A DNA stretch of 64,000 nt from Prosopocoilus inquinatus. Taxonomy: Eukaryota; Arthropoda; Insecta; Coleoptera; Lucanidae. The stretch lies in NCBI GenBank assembly GCA_036172665.1, contig CM069873.1:30992001-31056000 (forward strand), written 5' to 3'. The translations under genes and the position numbers were made by a program. Below, piece after piece: positions 1 through 14,463 of this stretch. The stretch's first letter is position 1; every line of letters begins with the position of its first letter. The notes under the pieces were generated by a model, which was not told where the DNA came from, did no database searches, and saw nothing but the letters and a program-made list of their open reading frames with translations.

Positions 1-1024
1 CTTATTTGCCTTATAAAGACACTTGTATAATAAATAGCTATAAATTATAACGTACAAGCAAAGCAAAAACCGGAACCTGTTGAGACCACAAGAAAGAATG
101 TGTTATCAGAACAAGGAAGCTGACGAAAAAACAAGTTGAGCGACCAGACATAAAAGATTTTTCTATCCAAACTTATTTTTAAAATTGCGTAATCTTAAAA
201 TACACAGGCAGTATCTTCTAAGACTCTTCAGTATATGCTAAAGCACACAGAGTACCTGCGGTCACAAATACGATGAAAATGTGTTTGACGATTTCTTCAT
301 TTCTTTGGACATCATAAAAACCGTATAAATCTTAATATTTCGCAATTTTTGACAGCTTCTTCAGCACTGAAGTACAAAATACAATTTTCTTTTTGTTGAC
401 AAATGCCCAACGAATCGATTCCAATTATCTGAAAGAGCAGAGTTACTTTTATGGGCTGTAACTTCCTGGAGAAACCTGCTTAGTGTAATCCTCTTGAGCT
501 TCACAATCGAACATCCCCTAACATACGCTTAAATAAATAAAACCAGTAATAATATATTAAATCTACTTTATTTGTTTCTTCAGTGATGATGCACCTGATG
601 GTTTAATTAGAGCCATCCCATGATTTTCACATGAAATTATCTTTCTTGCAGAAAAATGTTTGCAATATCGACAAATTCTTATTTCTGACAATATTTTAAA
701 CTTCGAAAATCTTTGTGGTAAACTTTCTTTCAACTAAAAATTAAAAAATTGCTGGTACAATTTTACAAAAGTTTTTGTGATTTGTCGAGAGATGACTTTG
801 CTGTCACAGAATTGCAAAATTTTGCAATTGCATTTAGTTTCTCTGGTTGTTTAAATATTTAGTCCACCATTAATCTTTCAAATTGCCACGACATGTTTTG
901 ACTGTCTTTATAAAGGAATCTAATCCCACATGTTTTTGGAGTATGCTCCTTGGGGCCTGGAGTCCCTTTGGAATTACATCACGGTCTCAAAAAGAGCAAA
1001 TGATTAAAATCTGTTGCATCATAT

Positions 1025-1194
1025 TGTTACGAATCCTTCACTCGCTAACTTCATAACTAAACTCGTGGCGGATCGTACGGCTTATATAGCAGAGCCCTTT
1101 GTTGCTCGAACGTCTAGCTTCGGTCATGCTCTGTGACGCAAGGTGGCGTGTCTGATGCTAAAAATAGATCTGTTTGCGCGTCACGACTGTAACA
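1025..1194. repeat. Candidate solo LTR (weak)
   Basis: The stretch starts TGTTACG and ends GTAACA, giving a 6-bp inverted terminus of the TG...CA kind used by Gypsy LTRs. It contains a TATATAG box-like sequence near 1,081. It is only 170 bp long. The flanks (CATAT left, GTATC right) do not give a clean target duplication, and no polyadenylation signal is obvious. It could be chance. Confidence 0.3.
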
Positions 1195-4100
1195 GTATCA
1201 ACAGAAATGATAAAATTAGTCTAAAAGAATTTTTTAAGAACTTCTTAGCAAATCCTAATTCTCGAAATTCGAATCAGGATACACAATTGCAAAAAATAAA
1301 TCTATCAGACACATTTCAAAAATCAGCCTCCATTGAATCAAAAAGGGAAATTATGATTAACTTCTTACGTATGCATAACAAGTCCGAAATTCGAATGAAT
1401 GAGTTGCGAATTAAACATTTTTTTCGCAGAAAGCCATTAATCAAAACGTTTTACAGTTCAATTTGAAGGCAAGAGCTAGTGTTTCGTTCTATACCACGCG
1501 AGTTCATTGCTCTTGGGACGCAATACAGCTGTACCAGTGCTCATCAACCAATTTATATCAGAATCTTCGATGCATTTTATCTTAAAAACTATGGGTATTA
1601 GACCACATATGCATATGTCTATACTTCTTGTACTATTTTTCTGTGCACTAACCTATGGTTGACGGGTCGGACACTTATTTTGAATCACCCAGTACAAATT
1701 AAAGAAGGTTGCACAGTGAATGAATTCAGAGATTTGGAATTTCAGTAATTTCCTAATCGAAAATTTTAAGTTTGATAATAGTAATCAACTCCATATCTGT
1801 ATAACCATTTTACATCTAAAAACTTTTTTGATCGAATGAAAGATGGCATTGTACATTCATTATAATTAATTATAATTATAATAAGTATGAATCGATACTC
1901 GTTGCCTATCTTTGAAAAAAGAGAGTGGTATTGGATTATATTTTTGTCAAAAATTATTAAGCTATGATTTTATGAAAATGTAATGAACTATCTTTTTCAT
2001 ATAAATAACTAAAAGGGCTTGAACAGAGAGACTTTGGTCCAATTTACTTTTATAAGTAAATTTAAAAGAACTGTACTAAGGAAGTTCCACAGTTGCTCCA
2101 GAGATGGTGCTTGTATTGGAAAAAAAGAGCTGGTTGAGAATCTACGTAGCTAATGCTTGGTTAGGATATATTTTGCACAATTTCTTTGTTTCGTTTGAAG
2201 ACTAGTTCTATTATTATTATTATTATTTAACGTAACAACAACGTATTAACATAGAATTCTGATTTATTGATGTAATTGAAATAATGGTAACTTTTATGAG
2301 CTAAATTAAATAAAATTTAACAGAAACTGATTAGTTAGATATTTGAATTAATTTAAATTTCTCATTCGTAAATAGGAAATACATTTCTGCATTTCAACAA
2401 TCACATCAACCAATCTGTTCCAACGAAAAAAAATTACTGTAACAATTCTTTGTGTGAGAACAAACGAACTTATTCAAAAGAAAGGGTCTAATGTATCTAC
2501 GTAATTTTACGGGTCCGTGAATGCTATCACGGAACATTTGTGCCTGCAATTCTTGAAACGTTATTTATTCTGCTTGCCGCGTTAGGTGTAATTAGACCTT
2601 CATTAAAGCGAGTAGTAGTAGGTTCCAAATTATTTATTATAATTAATCCTAAACACTCGAATACAATGAGAGCCAAATATTTACGTTTAATCGACCATTG
2701 TGGTATAAAAACTTTTATAGCAACTTGCGTTCAAAATCCAACAACGACCTTTCGCAGAAACGCAAAGATTTGTTCAAATAATCTCCTCAACTCCTTTATG
2801 CTCTATCGTTGGTTTTTAGTAGAGCAACAGATTTAAACTTTCCATTTAATCCGGGTTTACTCCCAGCACGTGTAATAATAGTACACTCTTGCATACATCC
2901 ATGCACATACATATAGAGGGAAGTGCAAGGATATGCATTTGAATATAAATTGCTGACCAGCATTGCGCTGCGGAATCGATAGAAATTGTTTGCATTTGAA
3001 CTAAATAACGTGGCAAAAGCACTTTACGCCTTTGCAAGGAAATGAAATCCTGAAAGTTTAATGGAATTATTAAACGTAAGAGAACGTAAGTTGTGTAAAC
3101 ATGACCATTTCATAAATGAAATTAATTCTGTTTGATAAATAAATAACAATTATTAATGGATTACCTTGATACTTACACTTAAATGATCTACTCAAAAAAT
3201 ATACTGAGATATCACACAAGATTCTGTCCTGATTCCACTACCTGGTAGAACAGGAAATTTCTTACCGTTTTCTTTTGCGTGAAGGGACGGTATCTCTAAT
3301 CTTTTGTTGTTCGTCCCGTCGTCGTTTGTGTAGGATCGGAAAGCGCTTGGGTAGGCGCGCGCCGTTTTGACTCAGTTGATGTACAGCCGGCGTAACTAAT
3401 AATGTCATAGGGAAAATAGCTTATAAGGAACAGCCTATCTTCTTTAAAGTTTACGCACCAGGGTTGGACCGCAATAAATGTAAAATCTGTAGTATTTAAA
3501 TTTTATGACAAGCAAATACTATGATTATCAGCAGTCTTTGGACTTCTCTGATCCAGAGATTTAATTTACTACTTACATCTACTAAGTAAAAGTGTTGATA
3601 CCTTTCATTAGAAAAATAAATTATTTTCGGACGCAGGTAAATTTTTCGTGCATTACAGTTGATATATATTTTGAGATTATTTATATTATATATATATATT
3701 GTGTCTTTTACGACCCTGACAATAATTGTTCTTGAGGTTCATGGTAACCTACCCCTTGTAAAATTTACGCCCGCTCGATTCATTATTTCTTAAAGGAGAT
3801 ATACTATAGTACTAATTTTTGTATTTTTACTTTCCCTATGACATTATTATTTACGCCGATAGTACGTCGCTTGCAATGTTTGGTCTCGTAGATGTTGTGT
3901 TGAGAGATTATTTGGACCCTCGTTTTCTTTGGGCTTTGGTACTGGAAGGGAGTTGTCCCCGTCATTTTTGGGGTCGCAGAAAAATTGCGGATTTGGTTAT
4001 CGATGTAGGTCGGTTACTCATGAGTCACACGAGGTGAGATTTCTTTTCTTTTCTCCATGGCTGTATGTTCGCCATTTTGTAGACTACGTTTTGTTGTTAG

Positions 4101-5087
4101 TGGCGTTTTATTAATTTTCTGTTATTTTCTCCTTTTATTTAAGCAATTTAGGTGAGGCTGAAACTCGCGCAGGCCCTTAAATATAATAGAAATATTATTT
4201 GAAATAACAGACAACACATAATTTGCAATCTGCTGTCCCGAGCTAGTACTCCGATGGAGAAAGGAGTCTGTTTTATCAACATTAACGGCGTCTGCGCATT
4301 GTAAAACCTACTCTCAAGGATTCATAGTGAGAGCCATTATTCGAAAATTTTCAGGAGACACTTTGACTCTCGAGCATTCAAAATCATATTTCATATCATA
4401 CTTAAAGGTTATGTATTTAGATACACAAGTAGGTTTAATGTGCAGGTACACAGGAGTTTGACGGGCTTAAAATTTGCGAAATGAAATATTAAATATATTT
4501 AGCTTAATTATAAGCGAAGTTCAATCAGAAAGAGTATCAGCTTACGCAAAATGTGAATTGCCGGAACATTTACGTCATAACATACGTTAAACAAGAAACA
4601 ATTGGGTACGTTACGATTTCGGAGTCAACATAAGAAGGGCTGTCATCCAGCTGTCAGTTACAAACAAACGTCACGGGGCAGCGCTGCCACTCGTGGAAAT
4701 GTCGAACTTCAGTTATGTCGCTTGTACCAACTGTTGCACACTGATTACCTTCGGGAAGGTACGACGTTTACTTAGCGGCGACCATGGAACTCCGCTGCGT
4801 ACTGAAATCTATACACCCTCGGTAGAGAAGGATAGTGGCAAAAGAAACTGGGGAAACGGAAAAGCAGATTCCTCTGTCAAAATAAAGAAATCAATTATAA
4901 GCATGGCTCACGCTAATGGCGGGTTTAAACAGTAACCAAACTAACAACAAACGCGTAAGAATTAATCTTTTAGGACCGTTTTCTCAGTCATAGTTTAACT
5001 TTAATCTTCTGTTTATTCCGGTTAATTGTTAGCGGTAGCTACTCTATAAACCAAACATAAAAAGTTTTATCTATACCTAGTTTATAA

Positions 5088-5131
5088 AGCCACTAATTGT
5101 TAATTTTTAGTTGTTAGTGACTGTATAAACC
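5088..5131. repeat. Small foldback hairpin
   Basis: An imperfect inverted repeat pairs GTTTATAAAGCCACTAA on the left with TTAGTGACTGTATAAAC on the right across a short AT loop. A related sequence occurs just upstream near 5,025-5,060. It may be the remains of a short MITE. Confidence 0.35.
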
Positions 5132-8089
5132 CACCATAATATCGTCATCTAATTACCTCTGTTTTTCAGTGCAGAAATCATTAATCCGCTTGGAAGAATT
5201 TGCTTAAGACAAACCAAACGACACTTAAGACTCAAAGGATTCCAGAAACACTGTATTTTCAGAGTTTTACATTACAATTATGCACAAACTCTCGGGAGCC
5301 CACACACATGTGTGTTTACTTTAATGTGTCGAAACGATAATGATGCGGAAGCGTAAAACTTGAGCCGAAAGCGAATATCGACCGGCCAATCAGAACACAG
5401 AACATGGATAGCGTAACCATCTAAATTCAATTAAAAGTTTGATATCAAACGGCGTCACAACAGGCGACGCAATGTTACCACCTTACTACAGCAAACATAT
5501 ACCGTACGTGATTGCTGAAAGTAACCAGGAATTAACTAACACGCAACAGACTTTATCAACATTTTGTTTTGATAAAATATGTCAGTCAGTAACTTTCGTT
5601 TCTCTGTAATTAACTTTTTGGACTTGATCAACTCCTGTTCTGAGCAACCCATATGAAAGTGAGAGAAATTTTAATTAGTTGCAGCACGATAGCCAGCCTG
5701 ACGCCTCCTCGACAAGTTGATAAAGAGCTTCAGGTTTGTATGGTTTGTATGGAGTGTATACTACGGAAGTCACAGAATATCATCACAAGGCAAACGTTTA
5801 AATTTAGCCTGGTAAGAAAAAGTAGGAAAATCTACATGGATGAAAAAGGAAACCGTAGCCAAAGAATTGCAAAAATGAAGTCATCATAGAAAAATGGATT
5901 CTTTGGAATAGGAAGAGTCTGAAAGACTTGGTGTTTAAGATACTACAGTTTTTAAAAACTATTTGTTTATGAAGCTGCAAGGCCAAAGAAGAAGAAAAAC
6001 GTGAAAGGTTCACGTTTACGTCCTCTCTCTAATAAAAATTAAAAAAGTGATGTAATTTCTTTACAAAGAAAAGTCCAAATTTGACGATTCGAAAAACTTT
6101 TCCAACGCTTTGTACTGGTCATTTCGCCATATTTTGTTAACGGCGTTAATTAATTAGAGACGTATTCAGGAAATTTCGTCCAAAACTCTGAACTAATTAG
6201 TGCTGTGAATCGGAAAAGTCGTCAGAGACAGCAAGACCACAACATGATTGTAATGGTGTATTGTGAATTAGCATCCGTAGGCTAGTTGTTAAATCTTCTT
6301 TCATACTATAGATCATCATTATTCAATTTCCGGCTGGCATTTAGAAGTTCATATCAAATTTCAATCAGTTTAAGCTTCCTTCCTCATTAACAATGGTTTT
6401 CGAATAAAGTCCCCCTCTATAGCAAGATCTTAACTTTGGAATAAATTGCGAAGGAAAGGTAAAACAAACACATCCCAATCTGCTCTATCGCTACTGAAAT
6501 AAAATAATGACTTGCTTAGTTCTTTAAGAACCTTCTGGATGAGTGAATTCGTTTTAAGACACTGGTATAAGTACAAGTACAAGTACACTGTTCCTCTATT
6601 TCTTTTAGCAAACTTTCGACATCACCGTTCTCAAATGTTCAACAGTCAGTTCAGTATCTATTAAATTGAACGATGCTAGTAACAAACTTAAAACTATCAA
6701 GGAAGGAAAGATTGATTAATACAATCATTTATTTGGGATAATTAAAGCCACCTGTTTCCAAATTGGTTCCAAATTCTACTCCATTCGTAGAATGAGTGAA
6801 TTAATTGATTAACTTCAAATACGGAAATGAAAAGATCTTGACGATTAATATAAGTATTCCCTATATAGTTACATCTTCTTTAGCAGAGGATTGATTAAAA
6901 ATAAGAATTTATTTTAATATAAGGAATTAATTTTCTTATCATTTTAAATTTAGTTATTTTTTCTTAAATATGTATGTTCCGGACTCGCCTGCTTTCATTT
7001 ATGGTTATCAATACATTCTTATTAAATCGTTTATTTCTCTTATTTGTAAGAAGTACTTATGTTTTCTCTTTCTTTTTCAACCGTTTTTAAAACGAAAATT
7101 TATTTTCTGTATCAATCTCCAGCAGAGTTTAATTTTTTTATGGCTACTAACATTAAGTGACATCCTTTGGTTGTAATGCCAGACACAAAAGGTTTCGCTT
7201 TTTCTAATAGATAAGGAGTTTCTCTTTTTTATCCAGACAATACATTCAGTGTAGTTCTTCGGAAAGACCAATTATAATTATCAGTTGCAATCCTGAATTT
7301 GAATACTTGTTGAATAGACGGTCTGAATGATATCGAATATAAATAAAACTAGCATTGTTGCGGTAATCGATAATTACGTCAATTATTTTTCACCGAATTA
7401 TTATTAATGTAACTGTAGTTGATTATCAGATCCTCATGATACCCCCCATCGTTCAATAATAATATTGTATCTGTAGAAAAATTAAATTGCTGTCTGGGTT
7501 ATAATAAATGCCACAAATTAAACGAATTATGCACAACCTAATTTACTAATAATAATTAATTTCACTACTGCAAATATTATATATTAACCGCAGGTATTTG
7601 TGGAGGATGAATTTCAATAAAATAAATATAATCCGATAATAATTAAATAATTTCCCTTATTTGGCAAAGCTCACAGAGCTTAATAATGCGACCGTGGAAC
7701 GTACGGCTGAAGTAGTCACCGTGAATACACTTTTATTCTTTAGAATTCTTTTGATATTATGTTATCTTAACAAGGTCTTGAATTTTACTTGGGTTCAAAG
7801 AGTCTTCTTCCTTGCGAAAATCTGGGTTTCGAGAACGAACAACGAATGTACAACATTCCTACTGGAAATATTTTATATAAAATACTTTAGAATATTTACC
7901 GTTTACTATACTATCAATAAAGTAAACGTTTTATATTTTAAAAGGAAAGATTTATTTCTTTCACGACTAATGGTGCGATTGTGGTCCAATTGAAGCTGTG
8001 TAAGTAAAAATGGTACATTCGCTTATTCAACTACGTTCGTTGTATTTATTCTTTTCGCGCTTTAGTCTCACTTTTACTTGTATCCAAAG

Positions 8090-8236
8090 CAGCGCCGGCT
8101 CATGCATAAGATATTAGGGTAGGCAGCAGACATACTCCCAGTGCGCTTGCTCTGTCTAACACACATGAACAAAAAGCAAACAATACACTACTCACAAAGG
8201 TCGGCTACCCAAATATGTTACGCAGAGCCGTCGCTG
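8090..8236. mobile_element. hAT-type MITE, 147 bp
   Basis: The left end begins CAGCGCCGGCTCATGCATAAG and the inverted right end begins CAGCGACGGCTCTGCGTAAC, with similarity continuing inward through a GGGTAG(G/C)C block. The copy is flanked by the perfect 8-bp direct repeat ATCCAAAG at 8,082-8,089 and 8,237-8,244. CAG termini with an 8-bp duplication are the hAT signature. There is no coding capacity. Confidence 0.88.
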
Positions 8237-8244
8237 ATCCAAAG

Positions 8245-10870
8245 AAAGACAAAAATGGAAAAACATAGAGTAAGAGATGTACAATAAACGAGTGTGTTAC
8301 CTTTACTTACAGAGGTTAAATATTTAACCAACATGACCACAATCGCACCATAAACATGAAAATGTATTATGTGACTGAAACACTACCCCAACATTCTCTA
8401 AGTTGGATTAATTCATTAATTTTGTCCCAAAGATGTAAAAAATATGTGCTTCATAATAAATAGGCAGTTATGAAAGGTTTGTTAAAATGATTTTTTTAAA
8501 CAATTTCTGATATAGTCAATTCAGCCGCTAACTTAGGAACTACACCCCATTTAAAACTATTGTTTCCGCCGACATTAAAGTAAAACGTGCCGCCCCCGTT
8601 GTGTATGTGAATTATTTTATTGCCAGTGGAAAGACAGGACTGGGCTTGAACTTCATGTAGACTTGCTAATTAGTCCTGCGCGAGGAGTTTTCAGTTGCTT
8701 AATTAATTAATTTATTCAAGTTTGCTAATGATAAAGCTACTTTGTCCAATTTTCATGTTTTAAGGCAAGAACGTTCTTTGTAATTATAATCTTTAATCTT
8801 CTGAGCAGAATGTTCTCATTTTTCAACAAAAATAAATTGAATTTTCTGTATGATACTCAGTATGTCAAAAGTAAACGTACATTAACACAAATAAATTCAT
8901 CGCTGATACTCATGGAGTGAACTTGTTATACAGGGTCTTCATAATTTCCTGTACCCCGCCTGAACAAGTTGTGCCTGGTAGTGATAATTATAATAATAAA
9001 ACAGAACTTGCTTAAGACAAAGCATTTTGGAAATACATAATTTTTCTAGAACGAAGAAGTATTTAGCTGAGCATGAGCGATCATAGAAGCTAATAGTTAG
9101 TGGTGTACGTCGTAGATCACGTGGAATGCATGAATAAATGAAGATCCAATATTTAATTTTTAGATTAAAAAAATCGAATGTATTTTATCTATAAACAAAA
9201 GTCGTTCATAAACGATTTTGTAGTAACATTACCATATCAAACTTTCAAAACGTGAACAATGCTATCTCACTAATTTGCCATAAACAGCAAAGTAAACATT
9301 TGCGAACGGCCGTTTTTGCGCTTTAATGTTTATAACTAATTCGTGAAAATCCCAAGCAAGTATTGTATTATGTACGGTTACAAGTAATGTTATTATTAAT
9401 AACGGGACCTGCTTGTGCTTTTATGCTGTTATCTTGGCTCGGGCGGAATACCTGCTGTTTCGTATTTCCTTATCTCAATCTAAATTATGCTACGTGTTTC
9501 GAGCAACTGATAAGGACACAATTGGCTTCATTTCGCCATTTTTATAAACCTTTGTTAATTTTCTATTCATAAAGTGCCATTGTTTTGCCGTTATTATTAT
9601 TATTATTTTTATTGTCGCGTTAGAATTTCTCAGTTTCGTCATTATCATTTAATATACCACGCAATTAATTATACTATTAAAACATTATCTTATTTGTTAT
9701 GAAATTCAATTATCTGAATAATTTGTAACTCAAAAACATTTACATTGTATAATAAAGAAAGATGTTAACTTAAACTATAAATAATATAAATCAAAAGCAA
9801 GGGAAAACAATTAAAAACTGCCCAACAACAATTAAAAAACAGTGCTTTTCTTAATTTATGTAAGTCGAAAGCAAAGAAACACAACTGTTTAAATTATGTA
9901 CCATAAAAAGCAAAAAGGAAACACTTGACTTAAAAACGCAGAAAAAGTAAAAATCTAGTACGTGTGTTTTGCTTAAGCTTTCTTTTAAATCACTTTAAAT
10001 TTCATGCAAGACTGCTTTCTTAAGCAAATTAAACAATAACTACTTATTTGATTAAGATTAGATTAAATTTGCAAATATGCCTGATCGTGAGTGCTTTAGT
10101 ATTTTCCAACTCTGTTGAAACTTTTAGAAGATTAACCTCCACACGCGTTGAGCAAAAACCTTTCCCCATTTAAAATAAGCCCAGCCGTTAGTTACCTTCC
10201 GGTAACCAAATATGTAGAAATACACCCAATCAAAGTGAGGGCAGCATTTCGTTGTTTGCTTTGCGCAAACGTACCCCCCAACGTAGGAACGAAAGGTTCG
10301 AAGTCATGGATTTCGCTACCCCTAATTGTCTCTCTGGAAATTTAATAAAACACGGGAAATGTTAATATCGAGGTTAATATAGGACAGCTTGATTCGCTTT
10401 GGTTATTTAAGATATTGCTTCGGGTTTCTTGCGAGCATAAAATGAAGATTACGTTACGCGAGCTTTTTAATGAAACGTATACAGAGTTCTTCGGGCACAC
10501 GAAATAATGATGTAAATCTTCGTTAATGAATCGGGACGGAAGATGTTCTAGTTTAATGACGCGCGAGCGTTCGTTTTAAATTGAAAAATAAGACTATTAT
10601 TTATTGACAGTTTTGTTATGGGCGGAATTACTTCAATTCATTTTTTATTTGTAGAAACAAGTGCATGTCTCATAATAGGAATCTGTTTAAGCTATGAACG
10701 AAAACTCGCTGAGCTTCAGTCCAAGAACTCTATTGTGTGCGCTTCAGTTAACTATTGTCAGAGGAAAATTTTTGATCACCGAGGTCTTTCTTCAGATGTT
10801 TGAAACCCAAAAAAGAAGCTGTAGGACGCTATTTATATCAGGGTCTTGTATGTAATTCAGTGAGTCTACA
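8245..10870. other. Gene-free AT-rich DNA
   Basis: No recognisable gene. The longest open frames (9,363-9,572 and 10,148-10,345) show no motif and no coding-like context. Apart from short ATT runs near 9,590 I see nothing structured. Confidence 0.55.
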
Positions 10871-10959
10871 ACTTTTGATAGTGATTTGTTGAAGACCCTG
10901 GTGTTGTCATGCCAGCAAAGTTCTCCAAGGATTCAGTTCTGGATCGTGTTTTCATTAAT

Positions 10960-11667
10960 TGTGGTCATCTCTCCAATAACAGAATTGAGAGTATCTTCGC
11001 CATTGCAAAAAATGGTCGCCAATTACTTTCCAAAACCGACTGGGGTTTCACCTTCTTTGGGGATGGAGTTTTCTAAGATCTATCTAATGCTTCTGCTTCA
11101 TGGGAGGGGTCTCGTCTTCTCGTAAGTTGTTGGCGATCGTTTTTTGAAATTGCGAAGATACAATCACAAAAAGTTGTCGCCGACAACTTTTCAGAAGATA
11201 CCGTCTTTGACGGTGGAGATCACTTATGATTCTATTGCTTCTGTTTTATAAGAGGGTCTCAGTCGTCTTATAGAAAGTTGTTGGCGACCTTTTCTTGAGG
11301 TTGCGAAGATATAATCTGAAAAAGTGGTTGCCAACAACTTTCTAGAAAACACCTGAGATTTCGCAGTCTTTGAATGTAGAGATCACTTAAGAATTCATTG
11401 CTTTGCTTTGTGAGAGGGTCTTAATCGTCTTCTGGAAAGTTGCAGGCGATCGTTTTTTGAGACTCTGAAGATAGAATCTCAAAAAACTTTCCAGAAGACT
11501 ATTAAGGTTTTACCTTCTTTGGCGGTAGAGATCCTTTATGAATCCATCGCCTCTGCATTATGGAAAGGTCTCAATCGACTTCTGGAAGTTGTAGGCGATC
11601 GTTTTTTGAGATCGCGAAGATACAATCTCAAAAAACGGTCGCCAACAACTTTCTAGAAGGCTATTAA
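10960..11667. repeat. Tandem repeat, unit about 150-160 bp with internal dyads
   Basis: Four diverged units follow one another; the shared GAAGATA block ends at 11,160, 11,311, 11,473 and 11,622 (spacing 151, 162, 149). Each unit holds an inverted pair, for example TTGGCGATCGTTTTTTGAGAT before the block and the complement of it after (ATCTCAAAAAACGGTCGCCAA-like), plus a conserved GAGATC...GCTTCTGC...GAGGGTCTC section. A fifth, more degenerate unit may precede 10,960. It looks like a short satellite or the internal repeats of a transposon. Confidence 0.75.
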
Positions 11668-13445
11668 TTTTAGTTCGTTAGTTTTTGTTCTGGTATAAGG
11701 AATTTGGATATCCATCGCGGAGCAACTTTTTTCATCTCTTGTAATCTCATAAACTGTGTTATTGTACAAAAATCCGTTCGTTTTGTGGTGGTTTATTTTT
11801 TTATTTCCATTTAGTTAGATAGTTATAGTTCATACCTGGCCATCGGCTTTCTCTAACGGCATAAGATCAAAAAATCCAGTCCCTCGCCCTAGGGACAGTA
11901 ATCGCTATTTCATCCTATTCATGAATAGGTATATGAATTGGTTTGGAAATTAACCTCCTCTCCTTTATCCTGTTTAGACTCCACTCTGTTTTGCAGTTGA
12001 CACGCGATATGCGGTGTACCAGAGGTGCGGGTTATGCGTTGCTAGGTGCAATGATTTGTTGATCATCTTCCATTTTGGTTCAAGGGTGTAGTCAAGTAAT
12101 GGCTTTATAATCTGTATTCGACCTTTCTGAAGCAAGTCTCGTTTACGACTTCTTCAGAGCACGTTGGTGCTAGGTGAGGCTGACCCCGTGTTCGGGTGCT
12201 CTTGTCGCAGGGATATTAGTCATACTATTGTTACGCTACGGATGGGCTCGAATTGATTGACGGACTTGTCAACGTCTTCTCGGGATGTTCGCTGGGGCGG
12301 CAATGAGGTTGTCTGTTAGAACGGGGCTGATGGCGTCTGCGTTGGGGTTTTGGCCGTCGGCGACGGCGTTGAGAACGAGGGTGTCAACGACGGTCTTCGT
12401 GGAGGGGCTAGGCTCTTGTTGTGAGTCGCACCAGGTCTTAGTGATAGACGATTGCAAGTCGATTACACATACCGTTTAAGTGTGTTATTTATTTTCGGCA
12501 GTTTTAATGCGTTTTATAGAAAATCTAATCCTGCTATTTTATAGAACATCTAATCGTTTTCTTTTCGACATAGCCTTCAGGGAAGTTCCGTTTTACGACG
12601 GCTAAAGCCGGCTATCATTAGTGTTTTAAAGATCTACAAACTCCTGTAGCCTCCGTCAGCTTGCCCCAAGAGTGAAGGTCGCATTTGGTCAGGTATGTTT
12701 AGGGCACGACACTTTTTTGACTCGGGTTATTATTTTTTAACTTCTTGTTCCTCAATAGGCTTTACGTTATGGTTTTTGGTAACGAGATTTAAGTATCGGC
12801 TCTTAAGTAACGGATTTAAGGAGGAGGTCTAAGTAACTGCTTCAGGCGAGAGCTTCACGCTATCCTTTTGGCAACAGTTTGACGGAAAAGCGACAACTGA
12901 CGCACCCTTTTAGACGAACCGACCGGTACGAAGTCCACGTACTGCCGCACTAACTCTAACAATAATTTTTGGATCACGGGTTTTGAGTCAAATCGGTTGA
13001 TTTTGGGTAATTCAAGCAGCTTACGCGTCTACGGTTAATTAAAATAGCTTTTTTTTATTTTCCGCTTTGTAAAAACAAAACCGGATCCGTTTGACATTGG
13101 TGTGGTTCGGAACCACTTTCAATTAACTTTTTCTTAATTTCGATGAAGTTTACTGTTAGGTAAGGCGTGTATCCACTCATTAAGTAATGCGCGTCCACAT
13201 TAACTAAGGCGCTTACGCACTCCTAAAGTAAGTAGGTAAAGGCGCGTGTACACTCTTAAGGTGTTTCACTAATCAAAAGTCAAAATCACTAATATTAATA
13301 CAAGTAAGAAATATCTAATAATTATTAATGATACTAATAATAATAATAAAGAAATGGTATAAAGCAAATAGAAGAATTAATAATCAAATTTCATAAAATG
13401 ATATTTTCTATCACAAGTAGAAGGGAAAAGAAAATTAAAAATATA
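11668..13445. other. Non-coding, locally GC-richer DNA
   Basis: This stretch is less AT-rich than its surroundings between about 12,000 and 12,700. It contains repeated short motifs (GCGTGTATCCACTC / GCGTGTACACTC around 13,160-13,260). I recognise no protein. The opposing open frames at 12,269-12,479 mirror each other and have no domain. It may be decayed LTR-element sequence, but I cannot show that. Confidence 0.45.
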
Positions 13446-14176
13446 CAGTGGCCGGCAGAAAGTTAGCTACATATGCGAAAATTCTTTATTTTTGATTTTT
13501 CAGAAATATTTATTCTTTATGGAAGCTCCTGCATCTTTCCAAACTCAAGATGCACGTATCAGAGTTTGAATACCTATGTCATATACCGAGGAAATCAAAA
13601 TATTTGAAATCGACATAAGAGTAAAGTACCTTTATTTTCAACGCTAGGTGGAAGTTTTATTTTAAAAAGTTATTCAGAATTATTATAGCATCTTAAATGT
13701 GAAATCATGGCTATCTACTACGAGAAAAAGAATTTCATGTATTTTTCAACTTTTCTCCTACCAACATGAGTCGTAGAATTTTGAATGTGTAGAGCTGGAT
13801 GTTTCTTAATGTGACATGAACATACTCTGAGATTTTTCTTATGCTCAATTATCAACTAGAAATTATAATTAATAACACTGATACAAAAAAAAAAAAATTG
13901 TAGCCAAATTCCTTTGTCCATCGTAGATAGCTATAATTTCATATTTGAGATCTCACAATAATTCTGAGTAACTTTTACGAATAAAATTTCCACGTACCTT
14001 GGAAAATAAAGATACTTTACTCTCAATTTGTCGATTTCAAATATTTTGATTTCCTCGGTATATGATAAGAGATTTTCAAATTTTCATACATGAATCTTGA
14101 GTTTAGAAAGATTTTTTTCTGAGAAATCAATAATAAAAAAATTTCCCATATGTTGTTAACTTTCTGCCGGTCTCTG
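13446..14176. mobile_element. Tc1/mariner-type foldback MITE, 731 bp
   Basis: The ends are CAGTGGCCGGCAGAAAGTTA on the left and, inverted on the right, CAGAGACCGGCAGAAAGTTA, each bordered by the dinucleotide TA. Similarity in inverted orientation continues for about 300 bp on each side, including the block TTTCAAATATTTTGATTTCC near 14,035-14,056 and its complement near 13,584-13,605, so the element folds on itself. No transposase is encoded. TA duplication and CAGTG-like ends point to Tc1/mariner mobilisation. Confidence 0.9.
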
Positions 14177-14463
14177 TATACATACCGGGTGGAAAGTTTC
14201 AAACCCGAACATAGCAAACTTGTATTGAAAACTATGTTTCTGTGAATTGCTGCTCGCCATTAGAAGATACAAAAATGGCAATGGTATTAAAAAAAAGAGA
14301 AAATTATGGACATTATTATGGTGTTATATATATTACAGTGATGCTATTAGCTATTTATATTCTTCAACGGAATAAATACAGTTTTGAATAAGTAAGTTTT
14401 TTATTCAAATTTAAAAGTATCGTAATTAGTTAAGTGTTTCAAATGCGAAGGAAGTAAATTAAA

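Larger units (their letters stand above)
1..8081. other. Gene-free AT-rich DNA
   Basis: I see no gene in this stretch. Open frames are short (up to about 110 codons), none shows a domain I recognise, and none has a neighbour in a compatible frame that would suggest exons. It holds simple AT runs (for example near 3,660-3,700), short ATT runs near 2,210, a candidate solo LTR at 1,025 and a small hairpin at 5,088. Small host exons could be missed by eye. Confidence 0.6.

Noticed and set aside
12269..12479. Opposed open frames with Ala/Val/Thr-rich translation
   Set aside because: They mirror each other on the two strands, as expected from local GC-rich codons, and lack any domain.
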